From assembly GCF_009725235.1 (NCBI RefSeq), contig NZ_WJFC01000051.1, positions 5,995-69,994 of the forward strand: a stretch of DNA of 64,000 nucleotides, written 5' to 3'. The notes beneath the pieces are model-generated. The model saw only the letters and a program-made list of their open reading frames with translations. It had not been told where the DNA came from and did not search any database. A program made the translations under genes and the position numbers. This document shows positions 12,576 to 21,154 of the stretch, in pieces. This stretch comes from Scytonema sp. UIC 10036. Its GTDB lineage: Bacteria; Cyanobacteriota; Cyanobacteriia; Cyanobacteriales; Nostocaceae. Within the stretch, counting starts at the first letter, position 1. Each line of letters opens with the position of its first letter.

Positions 12576-12872
12576 GTGGGGGTGTTCCCTAGGCAAACAC
12601 ATTATCAAATTATTCTTAGCAGAAGTGAAACACGTCCTCAAGCTAAATTATACGGCTTTACCATCGGAGAACGAATTCCCTCCTTTCCATTACCGTTACA
12701 ATCAGAAGATACAGAACCGATTTTAGATTTGCAATCTTTGTTGCATGGAATATACAATCGTGCAAGATATTATTTAGCAATTGATTATCATAAAGAACCA
12801 GTACCACCTCTAAAATTAGAAGATGCTGTATGGTCTGATACTCTTTTACGCGAACAACGCTTAAGGACTTAG
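12576..12872 (+). pseudogene. DUF4058 family protein, C-terminal fragment
   Basis: From HYQIILSRSETRPQAKLYGF through PSFPLPLQ, EDTEPILDLQSLLHGIYNRA and DYHKEPVPPL to the terminal LLREQRLRT, this matches the last third of DUF4058 proteins, which are abundant in filamentous cyanobacteria and of unknown function. Those are normally about 250 residues; the N-terminal two-thirds is missing and the first dozen codons are unrelated. It is therefore a remnant. Confidence 0.65.
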
Positions 12873-12944
12873 TCATTATTCAAGGAAATTGTCAAGTTTT
12901 TCTCATAACTACTCCCGAACCAATACTACTTGGATAAGAATTTT

Positions 12945-13068
12945 TGTAGGTTGGGTAAACCCGTGAGGAAACCCAACAAATTCCTGTAAATGTTGGGTTT
13001 TGTTCCTCAAACGCCACTTTACTCAACTGGTGGACACATGAGCACTTTTTGTGGCTCCCCAACCTATG
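12945..13068. repeat. Nested palindromic repeat element
   Basis: Outer arms TAGGTTGGG (from 12947) and CCCAACCTA (to 13066) enclose an inner hairpin at 12965-13008 (GAGGAAACCCAACA pairing with TGTTGGGTTTTGTTCCTC, with a small bulge). It resembles the short non-coding palindromic repeats scattered through cyanobacterial genomes. No coding function is supported. Confidence 0.5.
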
Positions 13069-13140
13069 TGTTTTCGTATTTTTACGCTTACCCGACAAGT
13101 ATTGACTCTCGAACCGCCAGCTATATTATTACCTATAGGC

Positions 13141-13184
13141 GTAGGGCTATACCGCACAACATTCAATGTGCGGCATAGCCCTAC
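13141..13184. repeat. 18-bp stem-loop
   Basis: GTAGGGCTATACCGCACA pairs with TGTGCGGCATAGCCCTAC (one mismatch) around an 8-base loop. It lies 50 bases beyond the 3' end of the GG-leader peptide gene (minus strand) and could stop its transcript, but there is no T-run on that side, so a dispersed palindrome is equally likely. Confidence 0.5.
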
Positions 13185-13237
13185 CTAACAAATATGGTAG
13201 GCATTTCTGTTACACGTTAATTCATCTTCCCGTTTAT

Positions 13238-13471
13238 CTAGGGAGCTGGATTTACAAAAAATACGGTAGTCAACTGTGCAACCGCATTGGATGTTGGAAT
13301 TTGACTTACGAGTCCACCGACTATATCGAAGCCTGGTATCCCAAGTGTTAAAGTAAAACCACCTTGTACGTCGTGTAATTCCTGTTCTGTAAGTTGGTCA
13401 AGAAAAGTTTCCGAATCTTTGAAAAGTTCAGAGCCTGGTAAATCGAAGATATTGATATTAATATCAGCCAT
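13238..13471 (-). CDS. Orphan GG-leader peptide (RiPP/bacteriocin-like)
   Basis: A 77-residue peptide from the ATG at 13471 (a TTG at 13498 would add 9 residues). The N-terminal half is acidic and helical with DLPGSELFKDSETF and LTEQELHDVQGG, a classic double-glycine leader. The 39-residue remainder is hydrophobic, Gly/Pro/Thr-rich and lacks cysteine. The leader style matches the many small precursor peptides of filamentous cyanobacteria cut by C39-peptidase ABC exporters. No modifying enzyme, peptidase or exporter lies nearby, so maturation would have to be in trans. Confidence 0.65.
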   Translation of the reverse strand: MADININIFDLPGSELFKDSETFLDQLTEQELHDVQGGFTLTLGIPGFDIVGGLVSQIPTSNAVAQLTTVFFVNPAP

Positions 13472-13791
13472 AATTACTTTGTTCAGTATTGTAAACAACT
13501 AATTATTGTATAAAATTTATAAAAAGATTAACTACCATTGGCTGAATAAATCAGAAAAAAAGCCTTGTTTTTTGACTATTTATTGATTGTTTGGAGACTG
13601 ATGTATTTTTACGTCTATAAACAAAATTACCGGACATTATTCAAATAATTATATAAAAAAACATCACTTGAAAGAGAAAAAAATAATGCATTTATTTCAA
13701 TATGGAGGATTTTAGCAAACACAATTAAATCTTAACAGCAAAAACAAACACTCTTGCCAATATCAGTAGGGGTGGCTATAGTACACCCCTC
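13472..13791. other. A+T-rich intergenic region
   Basis: About 320 bases without a supportable gene. It contains the presumed promoter of the GG-leader peptide but no clear sigma-70 boxes could be chosen with confidence. Confidence 0.3.
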
Positions 13792-14242
13792 TCATATGTA
13801 AATTATTAAATCATCACAGTCATGGGTGCTATCGTTTGTGCGATAAACCGTAGGCTTAAGTACAATACCCATAACTAACCTTCCACCAGATAGTCGATCT
13901 ACTGAAGCCGCCGCTTTTGCCAGATGCAAGGGATGGCGTTGAGGAAAAATAATGCTCCCGGTTGCAAGGGTGATGGTGTGGGTGTGGGCTGCAATGTAAC
14001 CAAGATACACCCAGGAGTCAAAGATTTGCCCAACATCGCCAAAACTGGGATCGTGAAGCGGCACATCCCGCACCCACAGTGTGGCAAAGCCCAATTCCTC
14101 AGCCCGTTGAGCTAGAATTACCTGGTTGTGCATGGTGGGAATACTACCTTTATAGGCTTCGATAGGGAAGAATACTCCAATCGTCAGTTGATTTTTTTTC
14201 GGCAAACATTCGTTGAAAACCTAATGGAAAGTTGTGATGCAT
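13792..14242 (-). pseudogene. Luciferase-like (LLM) monooxygenase, frameshifted and truncated
   Basis: The core (QLTIGVFFPIEAYKGSIPTM, ELGFATLWVRDVPL, ATGSIIFPQRHPLHLAKAA, SGGRLVMGI) is the N-terminal 40 percent of a bacterial-luciferase-type FMN-dependent oxidoreductase. A natural start ATG at 14242 opens a frame reading GFQRMFAEK that joins the core only after a shift in an eight-A tract (14192-14199). Past SGGRLVMGI the sequence diverges and ends 25 residues later, whereas family members run to about 330. Two lesions make a functional enzyme unlikely. It is the last member of a TetR - reductase - LLM arrangement. Confidence 0.75.
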
Positions 14243-14264
14243 CGTGAAAGTATTTAATTAAGTA

Positions 14265-14963
14265 TTAGGATAAGGTGGAACTAACGGAAATCAATGGAGC
14301 CACCCGATCGCGCTGTCCGGGTGTCCAAGTTTCGCCCAGTAGTTTGTAGTTCATACGAGGAAAGAAACCATAACGTTGTCCTAATTCCCCACTCAGCAAC
14401 GTCATGCGTTCAATCGTGCGGGCATTGGCAAGGCGTCCCGCATCAATGTAGCGAAAAGGTGTGTTCACAGCAACTTGGATCAAAGCTGATTTCGCTGATT
14501 CATCATCACTTACAACAAACACATCGCTAACGGTATCGCCAAAGGTTGGTTCATCAAACACTTCCCACCAGACATTTTTGAACGCTCCCACCACTCGTGT
14601 TTTAGGAAAACGGTGTTGAATCTGCTCGGCTCCGCTTGTATCCCAGGGCAAAATGAAATCGGTATAAGTGTCGTTGAACGGGTTAGAAATGTCCACATAC
14701 ACCTTGCCATCTAACTGATTCCGCAAGGGTTCCAGTGTCTCCAACATCCCATCCCTTAAAAACATAGCAGGCAAGACAATATCGGCATCGGCTGCATTTT
14801 CGTAGCTGCCAGATGACAGCATGGTTTGACCTAACCCACGCACAATTGCAGCAGAACGGTTTGGATCGCGAGAAGCCAGGATGACTTGTTGCCCTGCTCG
14901 AGCAAACATCTGTGCCAAACGCACTCCCATTCTGCCAGTTCCTAAAATTCCGATTGTTGTCAT
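14265..14963 (-). CDS. NAD(P)-binding oxidoreductase (F420:NADP reductase-like)
   Basis: About 232 residues from the ATG at 14963, which has AGGAG 7 bases upstream; a GTG 15 bases earlier is less likely. The N-terminus TIGILGTGRMGVRLAQMF is a Rossmann GxGxxG loop, then LASRDPNR supplies the NADP-phosphate-binding strand end. The fold and length fit the NADPH-dependent F420 reductase / NADP oxidoreductase (NPD) family. Cyanobacteria do not usually depend on F420, so another acceptor is likely. It follows the tetR gene on the same strand, about 50 bases apart, so it is probably the regulated target. Confidence 0.8.
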   Translation of the reverse strand: MTTIGILGTGRMGVRLAQMFARAGQQVILASRDPNRSAAIVRGLGQTMLSSGSYENAADADIVLPAMFLRDGMLETLEPLRNQLDGKVYVDISNPFNDTYTDFILPWDTSGAEQIQHRFPKTRVVGAFKNVWWEVFDEPTFGDTVSDVFVVSDDESAKSALIQVAVNTPFRYIDAGRLANARTIERMTLLSGELGQRYGFFPRMNYKLLGETWTPGQRDRVAPLISVSSTLS

Positions 14964-15012
14964 GACGCTCTCCTTCACTTCCTACTAGTTGGATGTTTAT
15001 TAGGTAAAAAAA

Positions 15013-15591
15013 TTAACCTTTGACTAACTGTATCAATTGCTCAATGACTTGATGGAAATGTGCTGTTCCACCATGAACGCGAGCAATCAGCATTCCTCCC
15101 TCCAGCAACCCAAAGATTAAAGCCGCCATCGCCGCGATGTCTCCAGGAAACCGGAAACTGCCATCCTGACAACCTTCCTTGAGGAAAGTCACCAGCCGTT
15201 CCTCATTTGCTTGATAGAACTGACGAACGCGCTCTACAGAAGGATGGTTCAGGGTTGCTAATTCTGCCCCTAACATCGCACATAAACATGCTTTATCCTG
15301 ACTTCCACTACTGAGGGTGGCTTCATACAAACTGCAATATCGCCGCAGTTTTACCTCTGGCGAATCGCTAGAAGCAAGGATACCATCTACAATTCCCAAG
15401 AAGCGATCGTTGTATCGGTCAAGTAGCGCCGCCAGCAAATCGTCTTTTTTAGGAAAATGAGTATGGATACTTGCCTTGCGAATGCCGACAACCTCGCTGA
15501 TATCTTGGTAGCTCATCCCATTCACGCCGAGACGTTGAATCAGATCTTGAGCCACGTCAAGAATTTGTGTTTTAGTATCTACTTCCTTCAT
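15013..15591 (-). CDS. TetR/AcrR family repressor
   Basis: 192 residues. Residues 8-55 form the DNA-binding helix-turn-helix (TQILDVAQDLIQRLG, SYQDISEVVGIRKASIHTHF), followed by an all-helical ligand-binding and dimer domain with a Cys pair in CLCAML. It heads a minus-strand unit with the downstream reductase and the broken LLM gene. A palindrome immediately upstream of its start suggests autoregulation. The inducer is unknown. Confidence 0.92.
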   Translation of the reverse strand: MKEVDTKTQILDVAQDLIQRLGVNGMSYQDISEVVGIRKASIHTHFPKKDDLLAALLDRYNDRFLGIVDGILASSDSPEVKLRRYCSLYEATLSSGSQDKACLCAMLGAELATLNHPSVERVRQFYQANEERLVTFLKEGCQDGSFRFPGDIAAMAALIFGLLEGGMLIARVHGGTAHFHQVIEQLIQLVKG

Positions 15592-15595
15592 GAAT

Positions 15596-15623
15596 ACATC
15601 CTATCTATAGGTAGGTAGGATGT
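15596..15623. promoter_or_regulatory. Putative TetR operator
   Basis: ACATCCTA and TAGGATGT form a perfect 8-bp inverted repeat with a 12-base centre that itself contains CTATAG and a repeated GTAG. It begins 5 bases ahead of the tetR start codon and overlaps its ribosome-binding site, the usual position of a self-repressing TetR operator. Binding is inferred, not shown. Confidence 0.6.
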
Positions 15624-15686
15624 CAAGCAATGACTGAAAACAGTAGAGTAACGTATAACGGGTTATAAAATTAAAATGGTACTGGG

Positions 15687-16217
15687 CTAAGTTCTGTCTG
15701 TTTCCCCTGATACGAATCGCTCTTTTTGAAGTTGCTTCTCATAAACGATTTCATACGGTTGATATCCAGCTTTACGATAGAACTTTGCTGCTTTTTCATT
15801 GCTACATAACAAACTGACTCTCACAACTTCTAACTTTAAGTCTAAGAACCAATTCTCAGCTGCTTTCATCAGTGCAGCACCTACGCCTGCTTCTCGCATT
15901 GTTTCCAAAACGTATAAGTCCGAGATATAACCGTATTTTCGCTCCCGCTCAACAATATGCAAATCCCCTTCATCCAGTTCTTCTACAAAACAGACTAAAA
16001 AACCAATGATGCTCTCCTTGGACTGGGCTACATAAATCTGACCATTTTGTTTCTTAACGATTTCTTCCAAATAAGCGAAATGTTCATTTCCAATCTGAGA
16101 ACCTGATGATCTGTTGGGATGTAAATCAGATTCAGTATCTTGAAGCAATTCCATTAATTTGACCAGAACCGGACGATCTTGAGGCTCGGCACTACGAATT
16201 GTAAAATATAATGACAT
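15687..16217 (-). CDS. GNAT family N-acetyltransferase
   Basis: 176 residues with an intact GNAT fold: an N-terminal strand (YFTIRSAEPQDRPVLVKLM), a central strand pair ending SDLYVLETMR, the acetyl-CoA pyrophosphate loop EAGVGAALMKAAENW, and the terminal LLCSNEKAAKFYRKAGYQ. It transfers acetyl from acetyl-CoA to an amine; the substrate is unknown. It begins 4 bases after the stop of the PepSY remnant on the same strand, so it may have been brought next to that gene by deletion. Confidence 0.88.
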   Translation of the reverse strand: MSLYFTIRSAEPQDRPVLVKLMELLQDTESDLHPNRSSGSQIGNEHFAYLEEIVKKQNGQIYVAQSKESIIGFLVCFVEELDEGDLHIVERERKYGYISDLYVLETMREAGVGAALMKAAENWFLDLKLEVVRVSLLCSNEKAAKFYRKAGYQPYEIVYEKQLQKERFVSGETDRT

Positions 16218-16220
16218 AAA

Positions 16221-16439
16221 TCAGTATTCCATGTCGAACCAACATTGTATCCAAAAAGCTGATACGTGTAAAAAGTTACGGAGCCTGTCTGAAGACCGAG
16301 AAATTAAAAATTGCTCAATCTCAGGCTTAAATACTAAAAGACTACCCGTGAAACCGATAAAAGCTATTAGTATCCCTACAGCTAAACCAATATAGCGGTG
16401 CAGGATAAAAGCTATGTCACGGAATTTGCGTGATTTCAT
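16221..16439 (-). pseudogene. PepSY-associated membrane protein, N-terminal fragment
   Basis: The natural start is the ATG at 16439 (MKSRKFRDIAFILHRYIGL), giving the first transmembrane helix (VGILIAFIGFTGSLLVF) and KPEIEQFLI. PepSY_TM proteins usually continue to 350-500 residues with three more helices; here the frame ends about 24 residues later. Such proteins commonly accompany TonB-dependent siderophore receptors, and a receptor remnant lies directly upstream. Inactive remnant. Confidence 0.7.
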
Positions 16440-16471
16440 AACGGATGTGATACCTCTCAATTGATTTCAAA

Positions 16472-16930
16472 TTAGAACTTGACTGAGACGGTTCCCAAAA
16501 CTGTAAACGGTGCGCCAGGAGACAGCAGGAAACCTTGAGAATCGTAGTACTTGATATCAAGGAGGTTTTTAAAACTCAGTCCCACTTGGTAGTTTGCTTT
16601 CCGGTAAAATATTGTGGCATCAGTTCTCGCGTATGAAGGAATTGTAATGGTATTTGGCTGTTTTTCACTCGCAGGCTGTTCCTGTGGTGGTGTCTGTGAA
16701 GATGATGCAACTGCTGTAAAGCTAAAAATTAAACCCTCATCACTATCAAATAACTCAACTATTGGTTGCGTTCACCTTTACACCAGTCACGAGAGTCAGA
16801 GACTGGGGAATGGGTGATTGAGAAAAAGACTGTGACCGGTTAATCTGCCCAGTTCGATAGGCTTTCTGTGCCCAGACAGGTTGAGCCGTGACTGCTACTC
16901 CGGCTAAGTATAAACCAAAGAACAGTTGCA
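16472..16930 (-). pseudogene. TonB-dependent siderophore receptor, internally deleted
   Basis: The 5' part encodes a signal peptide (LFFGLYLAGVAVTAQPVWAQ) and the start of the AMIN-type pre-plug region (LTLVTGVKVNATNS), then stops. The next frame gives ELFDSDEGLIFSFTA and a Pro/Gln-rich linker, then jumps to the very end of the beta-barrel (FYRKANYQVGLSFKNLLDI, PGAPFTVLGTVSVKF with terminal Phe). About 700 residues of plug and barrel are gone and no start codon remains. With the PepSY fragment it marks a lost iron-uptake locus. Confidence 0.75.
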
Positions 16931-17365
16931 GTTATTTGCTTGGATCGGGGTGAATGTAATTGCAGTACGAGCAAGTTTGAGACGTATAATATAATGTCCG
17001 TTAGCATAACCATAATAAAAATTTCTTCATTTCTTAGCGCCTTTGCGTCTTTGCGTGAGTTTTATTTAGGGTATATAAGCGGACATGATATAAGCAGGTG
17101 GCACAAATATAACGGGAATTCTCGCTAAGTTAGCTTTTCGTACATATTGTGGAAAAGCGAGATATTACGCATAAGTTGATGGTGATAACATTTATAAAAA
17201 GTAGGTGAGCAAAAATAAATAGGTAATGTTACAAAATGTAAATACACTTATAGCCTTTACTAAGGATAAATAACGACCCGCATGAGTTAACTTTGACTGT
17301 GCCTACCTACTTAGGAAAAGTTAAAACTTCCTACCATTTCTTTAGGAAATGCATCTTTAAAATAT
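16931..17365. other. Intergenic region
   Basis: No gene is supported. Around 17035-17070 there is a TTAGCGCCTTTGCGTCTTTG-type segment, a motif often found as a dispersed cyanobacterial repeat. The 3' part is the A+T-rich leader of the heme-sensor gene. Confidence 0.35.
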
Positions 17366-18298
17366 ATGTTGAGAAAATTAACAAAAAAGTTTCAAAATTT
17401 AACATTAGCGACAAAGCTAACCACATTACTACTTATAATATTTATTGGGGGAATTACATTAAGTAGTATAGCTTTTGCTCATCTTCTAAATTACCAAGCT
17501 GAAATTGCAGTCAAATCAAGAGCTCGCTTTATATTCCAGAATATAAATGCTGTACGGCAATATACACTTGATGAAGTGCAACCAGTCTTGGAACGACGCT
17601 TAAAAGATGATGAATTTGTACTGCAAGCTATCCCGTCTTACTCAGCAAGGAAAGTCTTTGGAACTCTACAAAAACAAGACCCAACTTACAATGACTTCTT
17701 TTATAAGGATGCGATGCTCAATCCTACCAATCTTCAAGATTTAGCTGATGGTTTTGAAACAACAATCGTGCAAAAATTCCAGCAAGCTAATAATCTTGAA
17801 AACACAACATCAGGATATCGTTGGATTAACGGAGAAAAATACTTTTACATTGCTAGTCCCTTAGCCATAACAGACTCAAGTTGTCTGAGATGTCATAGTA
17901 CCCCAGATGTGGCTCCCAAGAGAATGATTAAAGTGTATGGATCGGAAAATGGATTTGGTTGGAAATTGAATGAAATTAATGGTGCTCAAATTGTTTCCGT
18001 TCCAGCAAATATAATTCTTGAGAGAGCTAACCAAGCATTGATGTTAGCAATAGGAATTATCACTCTAGTTTTTGCGATCGCGATATACGTAGCTAACCTA
18101 TGGTTGAAGCGATATGTTATCCAACCTATCAAGGGTGTTGTTCGCGTTGCAGAAGCCGTAAGTACTGGTGATTTCGATGCTGAATTTGGGAAAGTGTCCA
18201 AAGATGAAATCGGCTCTCTTGTAGAAGCCTTTACTCGGATGAAGCTGAGTTTGCTTATGGCAATTCAAAGTTTTGAGCAACAGCGTCCAAAAGGATGA
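17366..18298 (+). CDS. Tll0287-like (DUF3365) c-heme sensor with HAMP domain
   Basis: 310 residues. A membrane helix at about 20-42 is followed by a periplasmic Tll0287-like domain (PAS-like c-type heme fold) with the heme-attachment motif CLRCH (CxxCH). A second membrane helix (about 225-245) and a HAMP linker (YVIQPIKGVVRVAEAVSTGDF) follow. There is no kinase or cyclase output domain, so it may signal through a partner or be a redox/gas sensor subunit. The adjacent convergent gene, 5 bases away at the 3' end, is a Ser/Thr kinase; the pairing is suggestive only. Confidence 0.87.
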   Translation: MLRKLTKKFQNLTLATKLTTLLLIIFIGGITLSSIAFAHLLNYQAEIAVKSRARFIFQNINAVRQYTLDEVQPVLERRLKDDEFVLQAIPSYSARKVFGTLQKQDPTYNDFFYKDAMLNPTNLQDLADGFETTIVQKFQQANNLENTTSGYRWINGEKYFYIASPLAITDSSCLRCHSTPDVAPKRMIKVYGSENGFGWKLNEINGAQIVSVPANIILERANQALMLAIGIITLVFAIAIYVANLWLKRYVIQPIKGVVRVAEAVSTGDFDAEFGKVSKDEIGSLVEAFTRMKLSLLMAIQSFEQQRPKG

Positions 18299-18303
18299 AG
18301 CTT

Positions 18304-19800
18304 TTATCCTTTAAACTTTATTTGAATGCGATTTCTAAATTCTTGTGCTCTTTGTTGGTGAGGAATTTTTGCTACCAAGATTTCTACCAATTGCTCTGGT
18401 GTTATATTTGGGTTATTAGCTATAGTGTCTTCAATAAGAACAGTAGCGAAAGGTCCCACAAAACTCACCAGTTCTTTACGACAATATTGTAAAAATTCTG
18501 GATCGTTAGCAGCAGGAAAGCTAGTGACCGCATCCTGAAAGAGATTTGTTTCCTGAGGTTTTTCTGTTTTTGACAGAAGAACTTGAGCGCGATTTCTAAA
18601 CTCTTGCGATCTTTGTGAATGAGGAATTGCTACAGCCAGATGTTCAACAAGTTCTCTGGGTGTAAGCTGTGGGAATTGATTTAAAGTATTTTTAAGCAGA
18701 ACACTAGCAAACGGTCCCACAAAACTCGTTAATTCTTGCTGACAAAATTCTAAAAACTCTGAGTCAATACCCCTGGTATTTTCAATATTAGTTTTGATAT
18801 CGGGTAACTGTTGTTTCCATAGTTTATTTTCTTCTGCTTCTTCAGTCTTTGTAGCTTCAATCTCACCATTGCGGTCAGTTGGTTCCTTTTTATTTGGCTG
18901 GCTCACACCAAAATTAGCAGATAAAAGATGCGATTCTCCTTGGCTGCGATAAAAGCCTTGTAACTCATCAAAAACTTCTGTAGCTAACTGGTAACGGTCT
19001 AATGGATTCTCCGCTATCATTTTTTCCAGTATTTCACTCAATTGGGGACTCACCTTAGCATAGGAGCGCCACTGCCACTTTAGAGCCGGATCGAGCAACA
19101 AATTTGGCATTTTTCCAGTCAGAAGAACAATGGCAGAAACACCCAGTGCATATAGGTCGCTACAGGGATAGCATTGTCCCAGACGAAGTTGCTCTGGTGG
19201 CGAATAGCCAATTTTGCCTACTACTGAACCCATCACAGAATACTGGTCATTTTCAGGATCGGCATTCCAAACCTCAGAGACTTTCTGTTTAACAATTCCA
19301 AAGTCAATAAGCACGGGTTTCGACTGTTTCGGGGAAAGAATGACATTATCCGGTGCAATATCCCGATGAATGATATTCAACTGGTGAAGATAATCTAACA
19401 CTGGCAGCAACTCCAATAACCATTGGATAACCTCAGCCTCAGAAAAAGGTTTTTTTTGCCTCGATTGGCGATCGCGCAGAAGTTGAGAATAGGTTTGACC
19501 CTCAATATATTCCTGCAAAATAAACAGCCGTTCTTGCTCGGTCAACCAAGCTAGAAATTTAGGTATTTGGGGATGATTAATTTGGTATAAAACTTTTGCT
19601 TCGCGCTCAAATAGGTCACGGTATTTGTTAAGTAAACGCTCTGATGTGTTTGGAGGTACAAATTCTTTAAGAACACAGGGTTCACCAAACCGCTGAGTAT
19701 CGTACACCAAATAAGTTCTTCCGAAGCCTCCCTTTCCAAGAAGCTTGTTAATTAAATAACGATGACCAATCAAAGTTCCAGGTTGAATCTCAGCTAGCAT
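18304..19800 (-). CDS. Ser/Thr protein kinase with duplicated C-terminal domain
   Basis: 498 residues. The kinase domain (about 10-275) has a Gly loop LGKGGFGRTY, Lys in VLKEFVPP, catalytic loop HRDIAPDN (Ala where Lys is usual) and DFGIVKQK. A linker of about 60 residues follows. Then come two tandem copies of a roughly 65-residue domain with the shared pattern ELxSFVGPFAxVLxxxTxxxxPxxTPxxLVE and QRxQEFRNR. The duplication is unusual. The tail may bind a target or regulator. No membrane segment is visible. Convergent with the heme sensor. Confidence 0.93.
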   Translation of the reverse strand: MLAEIQPGTLIGHRYLINKLLGKGGFGRTYLVYDTQRFGEPCVLKEFVPPNTSERLLNKYRDLFEREAKVLYQINHPQIPKFLAWLTEQERLFILQEYIEGQTYSQLLRDRQSRQKKPFSEAEVIQWLLELLPVLDYLHQLNIIHRDIAPDNVILSPKQSKPVLIDFGIVKQKVSEVWNADPENDQYSVMGSVVGKIGYSPPEQLRLGQCYPCSDLYALGVSAIVLLTGKMPNLLLDPALKWQWRSYAKVSPQLSEILEKMIAENPLDRYQLATEVFDELQGFYRSQGESHLLSANFGVSQPNKKEPTDRNGEIEATKTEEAEENKLWKQQLPDIKTNIENTRGIDSEFLEFCQQELTSFVGPFASVLLKNTLNQFPQLTPRELVEHLAVAIPHSQRSQEFRNRAQVLLSKTEKPQETNLFQDAVTSFPAANDPEFLQYCRKELVSFVGPFATVLIEDTIANNPNITPEQLVEILVAKIPHQQRAQEFRNRIQIKFKG

Positions 19801-19922
19801 GGTTGTGTTGTTGTTTATAAGTAAAATTTTACCTAATACAACACGAGCATCCCAAATGAGCGTTTTTGATGATTTTGTGGTGTGAGCCGAAAAGCAAGCT
19901 TATCCAAACACAGTAGCAAACC

Positions 19923-20492
19923 TTAAATCTCCTGACAGACCTCTCTTAAACGAGTGGCTGTCAGCGTAAGCCCCTGTTGTTGTAACGTTTCTAAGTATTC
20001 CTTAACTGCCTTGGGAGGTTTTTTCAGACGACTTCTTTGCCTTTGCGCTGCTTGGCAGACTGCTATGGAATCTAAATGAATAAGGTTTAGAATAAATTTG
20101 TCAGGATGCAGAGCCTGGACTCCATATGGAGCCAGATCTGTGTCGCGAAAGTCTCTAAGATTGAAAGTTACAATATAACTTGCATCACAGTGAATTGCAG
20201 CTGCTAAGACATGACGGTCATCCATATCTGGAAGTTGTAACTCTGGGATCGTTACTTCATAACCAGTTACTAGGCAACCTTCAACCTTGGCATTCATCAA
20301 ATTTTTGGTTCTCGTAAGTCGTTCCAATGTCAAATCGGGACGATTTTTCAAAACGTTTCGTATCCACTCATCGTGAATTTCCTCAGTCCATCGTGCAGCA
20401 AACAAATTTGAGAGGGCAAGCTCCATTAAAAAATCACGAAGCGGTGCGGGATATAAAACGCTTGCATCATAGACAGCTCTGAAACTTGCCAT
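19923..20492 (-). CDS. PIN-domain toxin
   Basis: 189 residues. The PIN-type acidic residues are visible: Asp in AVYDASVLYP near the start, Asp/Asp in LPDMDDRHVLAAAIHC, and the terminal FNLRDFRDTDL. PIN toxins are Mg-dependent RNases. It lies 4 bases after the stop of the helix-turn-helix gene, the normal order antitoxin then toxin. The extended C-terminal region (about 50 residues) matches the longer PIN_3-like subgroup. Confidence 0.85.
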   Translation of the reverse strand: MASFRAVYDASVLYPAPLRDFLMELALSNLFAARWTEEIHDEWIRNVLKNRPDLTLERLTRTKNLMNAKVEGCLVTGYEVTIPELQLPDMDDRHVLAAAIHCDASYIVTFNLRDFRDTDLAPYGVQALHPDKFILNLIHLDSIAVCQAAQRQRSRLKKPPKAVKEYLETLQQQGLTLTATRLREVCQEI

Positions 20493-20496
20493 GAAT

Positions 20497-20964
20497 TTAA
20501 TATCCCATATTCAATTCTTGAGCTTCGGCAGCCAGCTCATCTAAAATTTTCCTTCTTTCTTCATCATTTCGTTTCTTGTAATCCAGTACATCTTGACAAC
20601 GCATCCGCCGACTTGTCCCTTCCATGCGATAAGGAATTTTTCCTGATTCCAGTAAACCCATCACATAGGCATGGGAAACACCGAGGATATCAGCAGCTTC
20701 GTAAACTTCAAGCTCCTGTCGAATTGGCTGCAACTTAACTGCGTTACCCCTAGCCATTTGTGCCAAAATCTCAACTAACTGGCAAAATGCGGACTCTGGG
20801 AGCGCAAAAGTTTCTCCCGTGTCACTTTGCATGAGCGCAATAGTACGGTTAGCTTGAGAATTTTGCAAATGCTTTGCTAATTTTTCATAACTTGCTTGAG
20901 CAACTGCTACCTCTTCTTCAGTCGGTAAAGCTGTATCTAAGGATTTGCGAAGGTCGAGTTTCAT
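20497..20964 (-). CDS. Antitoxin with excisionase-type HTH
   Basis: 155 residues. The C-terminal part, YEAADILGVSHAYVMGLLESG followed by IPYRMEGTSRRMR, is a MerR/Xis-like winged helix-turn-helix that reads a short DNA site. The N-terminal part is helical. It is co-transcribed with the PIN toxin and is its likely antitoxin and repressor. Confidence 0.85.
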   Translation of the reverse strand: MKLDLRKSLDTALPTEEEVAVAQASYEKLAKHLQNSQANRTIALMQSDTGETFALPESAFCQLVEILAQMARGNAVKLQPIRQELEVYEAADILGVSHAYVMGLLESGKIPYRMEGTSRRMRCQDVLDYKKRNDEERRKILDELAAEAQELNMGY

Positions 20965-21112
20965 GAATTTTGACCTGTTGAATGTGTAACATTAAAGCTA
21001 CTTAAGCTTTAACAATAGTAAGAATCCATAATTTTATTGTGAACTACCTTTCCTTGTAAAATTCCCCTTACCCAAGATATTCCTGAAATTAGTCACTAGT
21101 GAACCCATTAAG

Positions 21113-21154
21113 TCACTGGTCACTGGTCACTGCTCACTGGTCACTGCTCACTGA
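21113..21154. repeat. Heptanucleotide tandem repeat (TCACTGG)
   Basis: Six back-to-back heptads TCACTGG/TCACTGC/TCACTGA. The array runs into the 3' end of the cca gene and supplies its last few codons and stop. This is the short tandemly repeated repetitive (STRR) class known from heterocystous cyanobacteria. Confidence 0.8.
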
